From contig NC_029516.1 in NCBI RefSeq assembly GCF_001577835.2, positions 49,263,766-49,327,765 of the forward strand: 64,000 nucleotides of DNA, in the 5' to 3' direction. Positions within the stretch are counted from its first letter, which is position 1; every line of letters begins with the position of its first letter. Origin of the DNA: Coturnix japonica. Lineage: Eukaryota; Chordata; Aves; Galliformes; Phasianidae. This document shows positions 32,778 to 46,960 of this stretch, in pieces. Under the pieces are notes generated by a model. The model did no database searches, was not told where the DNA came from, and was given only the letters and a program-made list of their open reading frames with translations. The position numbers and the translations under genes are program-made.

Positions 32778-32806
32778 AATTCTGTTGTGAAATTCACAAC
32801 AGAATT
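32778..32806. repeat. Near-perfect palindrome, 14-bp arms with 1-bp spacer
   Basis: aattctgttgtgaa (32778-32791) and its exact complement ttcacaacagaatt (32793-32806) are separated by a single A. It lies in unique-looking intron DNA with no CR1 or tandem repeat overlapping it. Confidence 0.95.
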
Positions 32807-33700
32807 GGAGTCCATGTTTATAACACAGCCCTCAGCTCGAAACACTGTAAAACGCCTAAGCGTTTTTGCAGATGATTTCAAAGCACCATATGCTGCAGAA
32901 TGGAAATGGCTTGTACAGAGTCTTTCATTAGATATGGATAAAATATACTGCGTTTTTTGGTGGCATGTGTTTTAAAAATTACTATTATTTTTTAAGAACC
33001 ACAATGTGGATTTGCCATGTGGAGACAATTATTGTATATATTGTAGTTTGGGGTCATACATGTTGAATAAAACCGTGTGGAATGTGGAGTTCTTGTGAGC
33101 AATTGTTTATTCTTTGCAGAACTGTAATCGTAGTTAGTCTGTGTTTTGTCTGGTAAATAAATAACTGAAGAGAAATTCCTCTGCTGGCCAGAGGAATCAG
33201 AAGGGGGCACGTGGTGGCCACATCAGTGCCAAGGAAGAAAACTGTTGTAGGTATATCAGTCTTGAGTACAGGGAGATCAATGCGTGCAAAGCCATACTAA
33301 TACCAGTGCAGAATGCATGGGACACAATTCCATCCATATGCCAGGGATTGGCTGTAACTGTGGCTTTAATGCAGGCATCTTCCTGGCTTAGGTCTCAGGC
33401 TCCTGTACCATGCTTAGGTACCCCCCTGTCTTAATGAGCCTGCATGCTGATGCCAAAACCTTCTCCTTTCTTCAGAGCTGTGTTCCATGCAGGAAGACAC
33501 TGCTGTTCTCTTTACTCTTGTCTTTTATGCTTTGCCTATACAAAGTGAGATCAGTCACATCTTCTGATGTGGCACCAGTCAATACCCCTGAAGAGGTGCC
33601 TTGGTTCTTGAGGTGGTATGGGAGCTCCCAACATGTGCAGTGGTTCAGGCTGCTGCCATATCCCAGCTCTAACATACAGTTTCCATATCATTAAGATTCC

Positions 33701-33910
33701 AATCATTAAGATTGGAAAAGCCCTCTAAGATCACTTGGTCCAACCGTCAGTCCATCCTCCCAATGCCCACTGACCGTGTCTCTCAGTGCCACATCCACAC
33801 ATTTCTTGAACACCTGCAGGGATGGTGACTCTATCACCTTCCTGGGCAGCCTGTTCCAATGAATTGGCACTCCTGAGAATAAACTTCTAATATCCAGCCT
33901 GAACCTCACC
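33701..33910 (-). mobile_element. CR1 LINE fragment (3' end)
   Basis: A reverse-oriented CR1 3' end in NUAK1 intron 1: aatcattaagattggaaaag, ggtccaaccgtcagtccatc, gtgccacatccacacatttc and the ggatggtgactctatcacct block, to ctaatatccagcctgaacct. A short direct repeat (tcattaagatt, 33688 and 33703) marks the left edge. It is non-coding. Confidence 0.9.
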
Positions 33911-36900
33911 TTTGGTTTGCGTGCTATTGCAACATGTGTGTTAGCCTGGTCTTCTCTCTTGCTTGCCTCCTGCCTAAGGATTTGTTCCTAAATTACGCAG
34001 GAGTATTTCATAGAAGACAGTCCTGTTATTGGCTGTGGTGGGTCAATATACTTGGCATAGCTGGTGTGTCAGAGGAAACCTCTCGGACGAAAAGCCTCTT
34101 ACTAAATATGCAAATGACATTTGTCAGTGTTTCCCTCAAATATCTTCCAACAGATATGGGTACCATGTGTGTTCACTTAATAAACTAAACTCAAAATAAT
34201 TTCCACTTTGCTAGCTATATGGGGAATAGTTGGGGGTGGGGAGCGAACTACAAAGCAAGGTAAAACTGCATATGTATGCTGTTATATTTGATGACCAATT
34301 CATTAAAGCCATAAGTGTATCCAGGCTTTCAATAGTGTTCTCCTGCTGTTGCTTCCTGTACTCCCTGGCTACAAAATCAGTCTCTATGGCTCTCATTTGT
34401 CTTACCCACATGAAAGGCTTTGAGCATCTGCAAGTTATGATTTGAGAAGTATCTGCTTTTAAACAGAATGTATTTATCACCATGTCTTCACAGGCAACGT
34501 GGTACATTGTATAAATTAGAGGATCCTAGACCTTTGAACACTAGGGGGCTGGGTGAGATATTCCATGAGCTGACGGTGTCTGGCCATCCTGATCAAACAT
34601 CCTGGACCCACACCAAAAATGCCAGATGTTCCGTAGATGTGGGGGCCCTCCTGTAACCTTTGCTGCATGCTGCAGTGTGGGTTTCATGGTGGGGGTGAGA
34701 CTGTAGCCATCCATTGCTCTGACGCTGTTTTAATGTTCACGTATTTTTTATGTTTTGAACCAAACACCATCAACTAACCCTGTCAAAGGAATACACAGTA
34801 TTAATACTTTCGGTGTCTTAGTTCTCCCAAGGCAGGTGGGATTTGCTACTAGCTTTGGTGGTTTACAAGACATCAGCCCTTAAACCTGTCACTGGTCCAT
34901 GGCTGGAGGCGAGCTCTGGATCTTGCTCAAGTGTGATTTTTGTCAGGCTCTGTTCTTGCAGACAGTGGAATATAATAAAATATTTTAATGGGTGTTTCCT
35001 TTCATTTTATCAAAAAAGAAAAAAGAAAAAAAAAAGGAACAAAACCCAGCAGCACAGCAGCTATGGGAAGGGTGGTTGGCATGGCTGCTGTGTTCAGAAT
35101 AGTTCAGGCCAGCTGTAGGTGCATGCAAATTCACTTCAATTACTTCAGTGCTGCAGAACCCATTCCAGAAGCTCTTAGCAATGAAGTCAGAAGTTTCACT
35201 CAGAAGACAGCACAGGCTGCTCCAGTTAATGTACAGTCCCCATAACTGTTTATCTCAGGGTGTCTCCTCAGCCTTCCCATCTCCCTCAACTCCATTCCCA
35301 GCTCATGTCAGCCGCACCAGTAACACAGCCCTCTCCTTGTCCTCCTCTTCACTCTGCTCTCACGATCCTCATCTTCATCCCAGCTGCTCTCACCATCCCT
35401 CTGTATGCTCTATAGTCCACTCTGTCCCCACTGTCTGTGGTAAGCCTGCTAAACCCAGAACCCCTTGGCTGCCCTGGTCCTGCTGCTGGCATATGGTACG
35501 ACTTAAGCAGAAATGTTGGAGGAACCAAATGTCTTTGTTCTGAGGTCTGGCTGCTTGAGGGGCTTGCAATTATGCTAATGTCTCGCTGTGTCAGAGAGCT
35601 GAGTCAGCGTGTTTGGGTTTCAGCACTACTGCCTTGGAATAAAGACAGTAGTTAAGGGATATTAGACTTTAAAAAAAATAAATAGAATAAAAATTCGTTG
35701 TTCCTGTGAAAAGATACCGGTTGCAGACTTGGAGACTAAATTTAGCTGCTCGTGAACAGATCAGAAAGATTCGAGCTCTGCTGTAGATGGGTATTACAAA
35801 GCTTCCATACTGCATTTCCTGTACACATAAAGACATTTCATCTCTCTTGCAACTTGTTAGACCCCTGAATGATATCTCCCTTTATTTGAGAGGAAAGGGT
35901 TATTTTAAAAGTGAGTGTGAGGACTTCTTGTGGTATTGATCACAGGAGGTAGCAATGAGAGCTGGATAAAAACACATCCTAAAGAGGTTAAGCAGAATTA
36001 ATAAGCAGAATACTTGGGCTGATGTCTATAGTTGACACTTAATTTGTGATACATACCCTTGGCTATATTTTTGGGGGAGCTTGGCTGGATTTTTTACCAT
36101 TTTTTGTTATTCTCTTGGCTCTGATACTGATAAATTTGGCTTGGGCTTAGTTGACCTACATAGGGATACAGTTGATAGGCATCCATATTACCCTCTCATT
36201 TTCAGCCAGATCTCTCTACATGAGTCATGCAGTGTCCTTTATGCTGACTTTTCTTTTGATACGGTTGACCTTTCTCTCATCTCTGTCTGTTGCAGGGCTT
36301 TTGCCTGTCACTCATCACCCTGCAGCCAAAGCACCTCACAAACTGCTGTAGCCTTACAGTTATTCTGTTTAGTATATAGAGTCATTCTCATTTTTTATTT
36401 TTTTTTTCTTCCAGAGAGGGAATGTGTCAGTATTTGCCTTTTGGTGTTGTACCAGCTTATGGGGCCAGGTGGAAGAGTTGGTGGACCAGCCTAGCAATAA
36501 AGCCATGCCCTGTGGGTGCAGTTCTGTCAACCACAGCCGGTGTTTACTTTCCTCAGGTGTTGAAATGGGCTGACACAAAGAAGTATAGCATGATGCTTTG
36601 AGCACCGTAGACATGAAATGGTTTCTGTAAGGTCACCCAGCAGGTCTCCAGCAGACCCATAGAGAGAACCAAGGTGAGCCATGCTTGGCTGGGCCTGGCT
36701 TTTACTTCTGTACCCCCCTCATCTGGATAGGCAGTTTGCAAATGAAATACCTCGTCACGGCTGCAGTTGCACTGCAGGAGGATGGTGCCATTTTCCAAGG
36801 CCTTACGGCCATTGGATCTTGTTACTTGGTCACTGCTGGGTGCTGCAGCAAGTCCTGCAGGCCTGGGAGGAGCAAGGGCATTTGACTGCAGTATTTTCAT

Positions 36901-39579
36901 CTAGGCCAGAGACCAGTCCTCTTTTCCACCAACAGTCTTTCTGCATATAAATTGCAAGTTTTCGGCCCAGTGAAGCGACTGTATTCTCCCAGTTCATTTG
37001 GTTTGGCATCTCCTTAAGAAGATGCAGTCTAATGGGACCCATGGAACTCTCCGTTGTGGGTTGCGTATTGCTTGTGAGGAATTCATTGGGGAAAGGAATT
37101 TTATTCTGTACTTGAGTATCCTTCCAACCTTTCTCAGATGTAGAGAAAACTCTGAAGCAGTGAATGTAACTGGTTATCATTATTGGATATCGTTACTCAC
37201 TCACTTTGAGCATAAAACAGAAAAATCACATCCCCTGTGATGTCCGTGGGTGTAGCACTGCTCTCGGTTACATTAACACTGTTGTAAATCGAAGAGTAGA
37301 ATTTGGCCCTTTGTTTCAATTGAAATATTTGTTTAACACAGGCGAGGGCTAAACAATACACTTGAAAGCAATTTGTGTTATTGTCTGTAGAGCAGAGCTT
37401 GTATTTTATGAACTGGCTGATCATAAAGACAGCAATAAATCATGTAAAGCATTCTCATTTACTTTTTCTTTCTTTTTTCCTTTTGCAGATGGGGCTTGTA
37501 GAGTAGTGTTGCAGTCAAATGTCTGATCCAGGATATTTGAGTTGAACTGTGTGAGTCCATTAAACAAATGTAATGGCTTTTTGGAAAGAAGTACTGCGTG
37601 TTTGAAACCAAATGTTTTACATAGAGAACATCTGGGAAGTGCTGGGTGTTTGTATGTAGAGCGCATCAGACAGCAGCCTTGGTGAGCTCAGCTGGGAGGC
37701 TGCCTGGGACGTAGTTGTAGGATATGACAGTTCGGAATAATTCCTATGAAGTATTGCCATAAACCGAATGTTTGGCACAAATAGCTCTATCTTTGTTTTA
37801 CTGTACACCCAAGTTATTCTTCTTATCTGCCCAGCGAAACTCTAAATGATGTTTAAACAACACAGTAAATGTTGGCATCTCTGAGCTGCAGCATGCACAT
37901 TAGAGCAAGCTGGAGCAAGCAGTTAGTGTGAAGGGGGAGCTCAGCTCGCTCTGCTTTCAGTAGAGCGCTATCGATCCCTGCCACAGATGGTGCAGTTCAA
38001 GTGAGTGATGAATGCAGCCTGTGCAAATGGTGCAGAGGGCTGAGTTGGAAATGATCGATGTCACGGTGCTGTTGCATGTCACTGCTTTGAGGAATGGGGA
38101 AATGCAAACCCAGTAAATCCACATGATTAGACCAATGTTGTGGTTTGGTGGGGCTACTGGAAGAACTTGGACCTGGTTAAATTAATAAGGCTGCTTTTAT
38201 TTTGCAACATCAGAAGTGCTATATTTCCAGGAAATGTAGGAAACGTAGAGAAAAGTTCTGTTTGGTAGTCTGTTCTTATTACTATTTCTGCAGTTTAGCT
38301 GTGGAATGCGTGGCTCAAATGAGATGAAAACTGTGATTTCCAGAGTAGCAACGCAGTTTCCCCTTTCAGGATTGTTTAAGCAAAAAAATTAAACAAAGTG
38401 CGTTAGGCAGTCTCTTGCTCCAGTCCCTTGTGGACAGCAATTCGTGTTGCGCAGCAATGCTTTAATAGTTCTGCTCGGTACGACATGATTTGTGGGATTT
38501 GCTGAGATGAGATTCTGGACCGAGCAGCATGAGAGGGAATTGCTCCTCACTCGGAGGAAGGTGGTACATCCAAGTCTGTGCGAAGGTCGTTGGCAGGGTG
38601 AAGCAGGAAGCCTGTGCTGCTGCTGCTGCACTACCTAACAACTTCGCTTTTGGCACTGGGACCCCAGAAATCTGAGTGCTGACTCTCCTTCATTCAACCG
38701 ACCCTGGCCAAAGTGCAGACCAAGGAAGGTGTCTGTGTGTGTTGAAGAAGGGGGCAGCAGTCCTGGAGATCACGCAGTCCAGAGGAGCTCCCTGCCAAAA
38801 GCTTTCCATCTATTTCTTTAAAAAGAAACACAAAGCAGTTGGCCATTTCTCCCCTCCAAGTTAACTTTCCTCAGAGCCACTTATAACAACTGCCTGTAGT
38901 TTTGCACTCCTCTCGCAGCAAGCTAGAACTGTGCTTTTAAGGCTGTAAGATTGCATGGTGGCCAGCCACTGCACTGCAGGAAAGTGTAATTCATTCCTCC
39001 CCATCGTGTCTATTCCAAGCCTGACTGGCTGTGGGGAGCAGGAGTGTTCCTGTTCCTGTGTTATTCTCTCCACTGAGCCATTAGGGTGGCCGTGGTAATT
39101 TACTTTCAGTAAATAAAAGAGAACAACAGGAGGTTCCTCTACCTTCAGAGGTACAAATATTTCTTAGAAATTAGAGACGGATGGAGAAGAAAGTCCTTTC
39201 CTCCCTCTGTAGCAATTCCACTGCTCTGTCATAAATTCTAGGAGGGTCCTTTCCAGAAAGGGACCATTAAATAGGTAACATCCAGCCTGGCCAACGCAGT
39301 ACTGAAGCAATGCTCTTACAAAAATAAATTTAATACTGCAATGTGATCTGCAAGCCCTGGAGCAAAATAACCTGGGTGAGGCTTGATACACACAGTTGCC
39401 AGTCTTTTTGTTTTCCAAGAGTATTTTTCCAGATAGGATGTGGGTCTATGGCTCACTAGATTTCCACCAAGAAGTGCTGTTTATATTTTAGTCGGTCTTG
39501 GACTGATTTTGGAAATTATTGTAGGTATAGGTGCTTCTGAGTGGATAGTCATTGGGAAAAATGGGACATTAGGACTGTG

Positions 39580-39788
39580 TCATTAGGAACAATCTGTTCT
39601 CAGAAAGAGCAGTGCTGCAGTGGCACAGGCTGCCCAGGGAGGTGGTGCAGTCACCGTCCCTGGAGGTGTTCCAGAACCGTGTGGATGTGGCACTGAGGGA
39701 CGTGGTCAGTGGGCATGGTGGGGATGGGCTGGTGGTTGGCCAGGTGATCTTCATGGTTTCTTCCAACCTTAATGATTCTGTGATTTTA
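39580..39788 (+). mobile_element. CR1 LINE fragment (3' end)
   Basis: A plus-oriented CR1 3' end, closely similar to the copy at 13861: agtgctgcagtggcacaggc, gtggatgtggcactgaggga, ggatgggctggtggttggcc, ttccaaccttaatgattctg and a decayed final repeat. In NUAK1 intron 1, same strand as the gene. Confidence 0.93.
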
Positions 39789-42249
39789 CAATTAACCCTT
39801 CTGACTATCTACATGCTGCCATGTTCTGCAATACAGCTTGAGTGGCTCATCATCCACATGCATCCTGCTCATTAATGTTAATCCAAAGCCTAAACTCTAA
39901 ACTCTTCTAAAGCCTGCTCATTCTTTAAAGTTCTGCCAAGTTAATTAGGAGTTTGAGGTGGTCTAGTAATATGATACTGGGTTTTTATTAGTACCATGGG
40001 GTCTGAAGGACATCTACTGAAGAAGGAATCTTCTCAGGTTTTTCAGATTCTGTTCCGTCTCTCATGGTGCAGTAACTTTCTTTCTTCTTTCAATAAACTT
40101 GTAGCCTTCGTTGAAGGACTGCAGAACTGGGAGAGTGAAATTAAAGGATTTGCACAAAGCCATGTAACAGTATTGGTGACAGAGGGGACGCTGTAAAGAT
40201 GGGCAAAGCTCTTAGCAGTTCTGAACCCACAAGCTCCTAAGGGAAAGAGAGTAAGCTGAGTTACATTTATTTACCCACAGCTTCCTCCAGCAGAGATGAC
40301 CAGTGAATGAAAATGCACTGTTGGGTGGCTTCTTGGAAAAAAACTTGACATAAGAAAGTGTTTAGACAATGTCCATCCCCCTCCATTCTTTAATGTGAAT
40401 TACAGCCTTGCGCTGATATAGCACCTTTCACCTAAACATAGGCAGAATCACTTTGGAGACTCTGGTAGCTGTTCAGGTTACCATTATTTAGCAATTATTT
40501 AGCAGAACATCATAATACTTTGCAGCAGTTTCTTAAAGGGTGTGAATATCCCCATTACCAACTTAAATTATTGGGAGGAATTATAGGAGACTGTCATTTG
40601 CAATTTGGAACTAGAGCCAGGCACTGGGGCCTTATAATGAAGTAGCCAGGATCTTGGTTTTACATTTCATCCCCAAATCAGTGCCTTGAAAGGTGTGCAC
40701 TCCTGCAACAAAGGATTACTTCAGCGTGGTTCGCTGCTTATTCACAATGAAAAAAACAACATTGTATTAACGTCCCTCTCTGCTGTCCCAAGTTAGCATT
40801 TTGCGTTACGTCAGCAGCTGTGGTAGCTATGGGATCAAACCTCAAAGTGAACGTGAGATCTATCTTCCAGTTTTTGGAGAGTGAATCTGTAATATCCATG
40901 TAATGCTGAGAACAGTAAAGCTGGGGCTTGTGAATTCTTTCACTCCTCTTTAACCTGACTTGCCAGTAATTTAATTAGCGCTAAACAGTCTGCACACAGA
41001 CTTGCAGAAGTTAAAAGACCGACACATGATTCACTTCCAGTGATTTTTCCTGTTTTACACATGTGCTGGATGGAGCTGTGCTGTATTTGGAAGTTGATCA
41101 GTAATGATTGCACAATTCTAACCTTATTTAAACTATGATATAAACAGACATGATAGAAACGGATGCTACCAGGTTTTTTCCTACTGGTCAACTTTTTTTT
41201 TCTTTTTTCTTTCTCTTCCTTCTTTTAAACAAAATCATAACCTGGAAGAAAAGCAGTCAGACTTTGTGTATACCAATTCAGTATAGCATTTGGCTTTTGT
41301 AAATGCGGAAGCCAAGAATAAACATCTGCTTGGCAACTTCACCAGAAGTTACCTATAAATGCAGTTTTCATCTATTCAGTCAATGTGGCATTCAGTGCTG
41401 GTTGATATCTATTAAGGATTGATCCATAGCTGAGGTTTTAAAGCATTTTTTTTTTCCTTTTAATTATTGTTATGAACCTCCACTGCCTAAGGGAAATCCC
41501 TTACCTCATTTACTTTCCAGATATAATTCCTCATGTGCCAAAACATGAACTTTCCTTGGAAGCCTGAAGGTAGCTGGATGGGGTATTTGTATGTTTTTAG
41601 GCTTTGGAAATGAGATGGTCTCCTATTGTTCTGGGCATGACAACAGTAAAACTCAAACTTGGCCATTCTTTAGTCCTTCAGAATTAGATCAGAAGTCTGC
41701 TTTATGCAGGGTAGGTACAACCATTTCGAAGTATTGAATATTGCATCTTTGGATATTCAGAAGGATCTTGTCAAGAAAGATTAAGTGTGATGACTCTTTT
41801 GTCCAAGCAGATGAACTCTGCATGTGGTGGAGACTCTTCCAACTTTGCCAGCATTGGGCTCCAGTCCTGGCAATCCCAGCTGCAAACATCTCCAATAACC
41901 TTGTCTTGTCCAATCTCCACTCTTCATTGAATCCTCTGCTTCTACCAGGGCAGACAGGACATCATTAATGCGGTATGAAATCTTTCATTTTGGGAAGGGA
42001 AAGGTTTTTCAATATATTTCTAACTTCTGTTAGTAGCCTGCCCATTTCTGAATTCTGCAGCCCTCCCTTCTCTCAGTTTTGAAAACTAATTGCTTCAAAG
42101 TGGAAAATCAATAACCACATTGTTAACCTTTGCTTTTAAATGCTATTGGAAATGATGAATGTTTTTTGTTTTTTTTTTTCACTCCTGATGGAGTATCAGT
42201 CCTGAAATGATTCATACACAGCTGTATGATCCAAGGCAGCAAGGACAAC

Positions 42250-42590
42250 CCTGAAGGGAACCTACACCCAGGAGGGGAGTAAACTCTTCGAAATGGCTGA
42301 CAATAGCAGGATTAGGGGAAATGGATCCAAGTTGAAGGAGGGGAGATTTAGTTTGGATGTTAGGGGGAAGTTCTTCACTAGGAGAGTGGTTAGGCCCTGG
42401 AACAGGCTGCCCAGGGAGGCTGTGGATGCCCCATCCTTGGAGGTGTTCAAGACCAGGTTGGACGGGGCCCTGGGCAACCTGATCTAGTAAATGTGTATGT
42501 TTGGTGGCCCTGACAGGCAGGGGGGTTGGAACTACATGATCCTTGAGGTCTCTTCCAACCCGGGTCATTCTGTGATTCTGTGATTCTGTG
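42250..42590 (+). mobile_element. CR1 LINE fragment (ORF2 C-terminus plus 3' end), second subfamily
   Basis: Plus-oriented CR1 whose 3' half differs from the copies at 13861 and 39580, so another subfamily: gatttagtttggatgttagg, ggaacaggctgcccagggag, gccccatccttggaggtgtt, aggttggacggggccctggg. It ends in three ATTCTGTG units (42567-42590). The frame from 42293 to 42487 still reads as the ORF2 C-terminus (RPWNRLPREAVDAPSLEVF). Low divergence suggests this is one of the younger copies here. Confidence 0.94.
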
Positions 42591-45500
42591 ACAACCCAAG
42601 GCCAGTCTTCTCAGCATTCGATGAATTTTTTTTTCAGAGGATTCATGGTGTAAATATGTCAGTCGTCATATACATAGCTGAGGGCAGCAGGTACAAGGCA
42701 GGGAAGGGTTATGAATTTTGCAGTAGGGCGGTAGCTGCTCAGGAAGTGTGCACACAAATGCTGTTAACAGGCACCGTGCCGGGGTAAGAAAAGAAGTGGA
42801 GGAAGGGTGTTGCACATGTTCCTCCTGGCAGCCACCGTCACTATGTACAGCACAGAGGTGCCAACCTGGTGGTTTCTCCTGATATTTAAAACTTGGTTCT
42901 GTGGGCATTTTTCTGTGTGAATGATGGGGGAACTAGGAAGAGATACAACCCCTTGCCTAGTATTTGTGATTAGTTAGTTCCTCTTCACTTGCTGAAACCT
43001 ACCAAGCAGTAGGGCTGAGCTATTAATTAGGGTTTGGTTGTATGCTTGTCTCCCAGGCAGTATCACCACAGAGATTATCTGGCTTTTAGGACCTGAAAAT
43101 TGTCAGTCTCCAAAACAATGGCACTGTATCAGCCTTACTCTTTTTCCCCAGAGAGAATTCTCAGAGAAGGTAAAACAAAACACACGATGCCAGATGCTAA
43201 TTTTGCTTCAGTTCCCAGTGACCTTCCTTCCATCTTCTCAGTCAGTGTATGAATGTTTTGATGGCAGTGCGAAAGCACATCCTGCATGATGCTGTTCAGT
43301 CCTGTGTTGGGCCTGGGATTGGATTCTAAAGACAGCTTTTTTCTTGCATATCAGGGAACGCGGCAAATAAATCCTCATGGGCGAGGCAGCTTGCAAGAAG
43401 TCTGCATGAGGATGCCTTTGCAGAACCTGTTGAGTACTTGGCATCCCAGAAGAGATACCCACTCCTGGCTCCTTCCCACCTGGAAGATCTGGCAGCCAGA
43501 CAGTTACCCAGCCCGTCCCATGCCTTTCCTTATTCTTCCTTGTGCAACCCCTGGAAGTGCCATTTCAATGCAGCTGCATTATCAGCATTCCCCTCCTTAT
43601 CATCAGATTTCAGAGCCTTGGGGGCCACCCTATTCCATAGCTTTGTTTCTCTTCCTCTTGTGTTGGTGATGTCTGGGCCAAGAGCCATAGGCATTTTCAG
43701 ACTCCCCTGGAAAAACATTGCATGGTGCCAGACTTTATTCTTTCTTGCTAAGGGCCATGGGGCTGGGGAAAGAACAATATGCCTTTTCTCTCCCCACCCC
43801 CAGACATCCTCTGCTCTGCCTCTCTCTTCCCCGTCTTGATTCACCTATTCTTTACTTCCCCACCCTTGTTGGCACTTGCCACATTGCACTTCCCACCTAA
43901 GAGTCTCAAGGAAAGGAAGCAGAGCTGTGAAACCGGCTGGACTCACCCATTTCCCATTGCTGGCTGGGGCTTCGCAGCTTTGGGAAGATAGAGGTTTATG
44001 ACTGCATAACCCTCCCTTCCCACTGCACCCAGAGAAAATTGTTTTTAATACTGTTTGCTGAGCTGCATTTCTGACATATCTCCCCATGACAACAATCCAT
44101 TTTCCCTTCCTCAGGAGACTGTGCTCTCTTTCCTGATGTCATTTTCCCAACTCTCTGCAAGGCTATTGCAATAACCCATCGGAATTTGGTCCGGAGCGCG
44201 AGTGGTATGCACAGAGGTTGGACCCAGCTTACAATTCACAGCCTTCCCTATGGAGAAAAGCAGTTTGTTCATATCTCTCCACAGCCCTAAAAATAGCCAT
44301 GGTAGATAATGAGAGTTGAGGATAGTTTTCAATGGGACTGAATGTACTGCATGCAGAGGTTGCTGGGGAAGGCTCAGCCGCGTGTGTCATTCATGTGCTC
44401 GGCCTGCACTTCAGCAGCAGTGGACTTCAATCTGGGACTTTATGCAGTGTGATTAATTGCCCCTTTGTTTGTGTTCATGCATCTTAGCTGGAAATGAGAC
44501 AAAAACGAGTGAACTGGCCTCCTGAAATCAAGAGAAATATTCAATGTTCTGATGAAAACATACCTTTGTTGCTCACCCTTATGAGGCAGCAGTGACGCAA
44601 CAGACATGGAGATGTGCTATGGAAATAGGCACCTACTGCCTGCTCTGTCCTTTACCAGATGTTCAAGCTTTGAGATATTTTGCTGTACGCAGTGTGGTCT
44701 GAATCTGTAAAAGAAAATCCCACCTGTTGTGTTCTGCCCAGCAGCCGAGAAGCAAATAGAGGAAGAGACATTTCTCTTATTGATAGGACTGAATGTACAG
44801 AAACCTTTGCAACCATCATATTTTTGAAGTATTTATAGCTCAGTTCGAGTTACTCGTACCAAAGAAAAGCGAAGAAGCATGAAGCATATTGGAAAATACT
44901 TCATAATCTCTCTGCGCTGTTCAGAGAGTGAGTATAAATCCTCTTTCCAGCAAATGGAGACAGGCAATTTATAACAGCCTTGAAGAGAGCAGCTTGTTTC
45001 TTCATGCTTCCTGCCCAGCAGGCTCTGCAAGCTGACTCACAGAGAGGTAGGTAGCCAAAAGCTGTGCTCCCTCTTTCTTATTTGTTTCTTGAGGACACAG
45101 CAGTGGCCAAGCAGGGGCCATGCTCATGCAGAGCCCTTTGGAAATGTGTGACTGTACTGGAGCTTCATGGCCCCTTGCTTTCTGTCCCTTGTGCTATATG
45201 TTTTGGGGAGGATATTCCCTCTACCTATTCATGTGCAGGGGCCAGTACTCAAACTGGCTGTGCAGGTGGAGGTGGTTTTGGTCCATCCTTGGTGCACTCT
45301 TCTCCCATCATCCTCTGTGGCCATGGGACTTATTGCCATCAGGGCTGCAGAGGAGGCACTGAGGATGCTCCTGCTGCATACAGCCAGTGAGGGACAGTGA
45401 CACAGTTGTTTTGGTTTGTTGGTCAAGGATATTTATCTCACAAAGGTTCTCCTAATGGGAAATGTGTATGCTTGTACTTGCACTCATGCACGTAAGCAGT

Positions 45501-46808
45501 AAACTTCAGCAACTAGATTAAGGCCATCGAATCACTCAGTACCAGTCCCCACAGGGACCATCACATGCTCTAGTTTTGAGCTCTGACCTTGATGCTTATG
45601 CACGTCTTTAGCTTTACATGTGTGAGCTCTTCCACAAAAGTCACATGTGTGAAGTTAGGTATGTGCTAAAGTGTTCTGCCAGACTGTGTGCTGTGGTTAC
45701 AGGGGCTTTGGGTGCTCTTGAACTTGTTTTGTTGGGGTAAGAGGCTTTAGATTTCATTATTAAGAATCTGATATGTTTCACTGTGTGAACTCAAGGTCTT
45801 GGAGTTATCTGAAATTCTCATTAAGACAAGAAGCTAGGAAAAGTACAAATTCCTCCACTAGTAAAGCTACTAAAAATACCATAATTAAATTATCTTAGTC
45901 TTAAAGCCAGTAAAATGTATCGAGGAAATGTGGTAGAGGTATAAGAACAGTGCTGAGAGAGTACCAAAGGGACTAATAGCACTTTCTCTACAGACCTGGA
46001 ATATTTTGAGTAGTTAATTTAGTTGATGTGAAAACGCGTATTGCATTTGTTCTGCTCTTGATTCATATGCTGTGATCCTTAATAAATTTTGATGTTGCTC
46101 ACAGTAGAGCTGCTGCAGAGAAAGGAAGGCAAATAAGCAAGCAAGAAAAGGGCCTAAAGAATGGACAAACAAGTCCTTTCATAAGGTATTTCTCAATTGA
46201 GGTCATTTCTTACTAGGCTTGAGTTGTTCGGGTTTGTTGTGTACCATATCTGGCACCAGTCCAGCGAGGTTTCGAATAATGAAACCAGCTCTGTTGGGTG
46301 TTAAAAGCATAAGCACACTTTGGAAACATATTTTCCAGAATATACGTCTGAGCAAAATGCATCTCGTAAAAGAAATCCTGTGATTGGTGCTTGCTTTACA
46401 ACCAAACAACAGCAAACGCAGATAGAAACCTTATTTTGCTCAGAAAGATGAAAAGTATGAAGTATAAATAAATAAAATGTTATCATGACTCGTGGCGTTT
46501 TTAGAAACTACTGAAAAATAGTGTGGGGTGCATTCTTGTTTATGTTGATGCCTTCACATCAGGGAAGGTGAGTCTGTACACCCTTGCTGGTGTGATCTGA
46601 GCAGACTGATGGCGGCTGGAAATACTCAGTTGGCAGAGATCCCATACATGAAGGAGAGGAGCTGGCAGCAGCACCCACGTAAGTGTGCACTGTCCTGCTT
46701 CATTGCCGATCCTGTTTCAGGATGTCACTTAGTCTGTGGAAGCCCACTGATGGTAGTCATTTGCTCGTTGGTCTTTCCTAACAGGTCACTGGGCACTCTT
46801 GATAGTCC

Positions 46809-46960
46809 TTGGATGCCCCATCCTTGCTTATATTCAAGGCCAGGTTGGACGGGGCCCTGGGTAGCATGAACTGAGTGGTGACAGCCCTGCCCATGGCAGG
46901 AAGTGGGACTGGGTGGGCTTTAAGGTCCCTTCCAACCCAACAGTCTGTGATTCTGTGATG
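46809..46960 (+). mobile_element. CR1 LINE fragment (3' end)
   Basis: Plus-oriented, short CR1 3' end of the same subfamily as 42250: ttggatgccccatccttgc, aggccaggttggacggggcc, aaggtcccttccaacccaac, ending gtgattctgtgatg. Non-coding, in NUAK1 intron 1. Confidence 0.9.
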
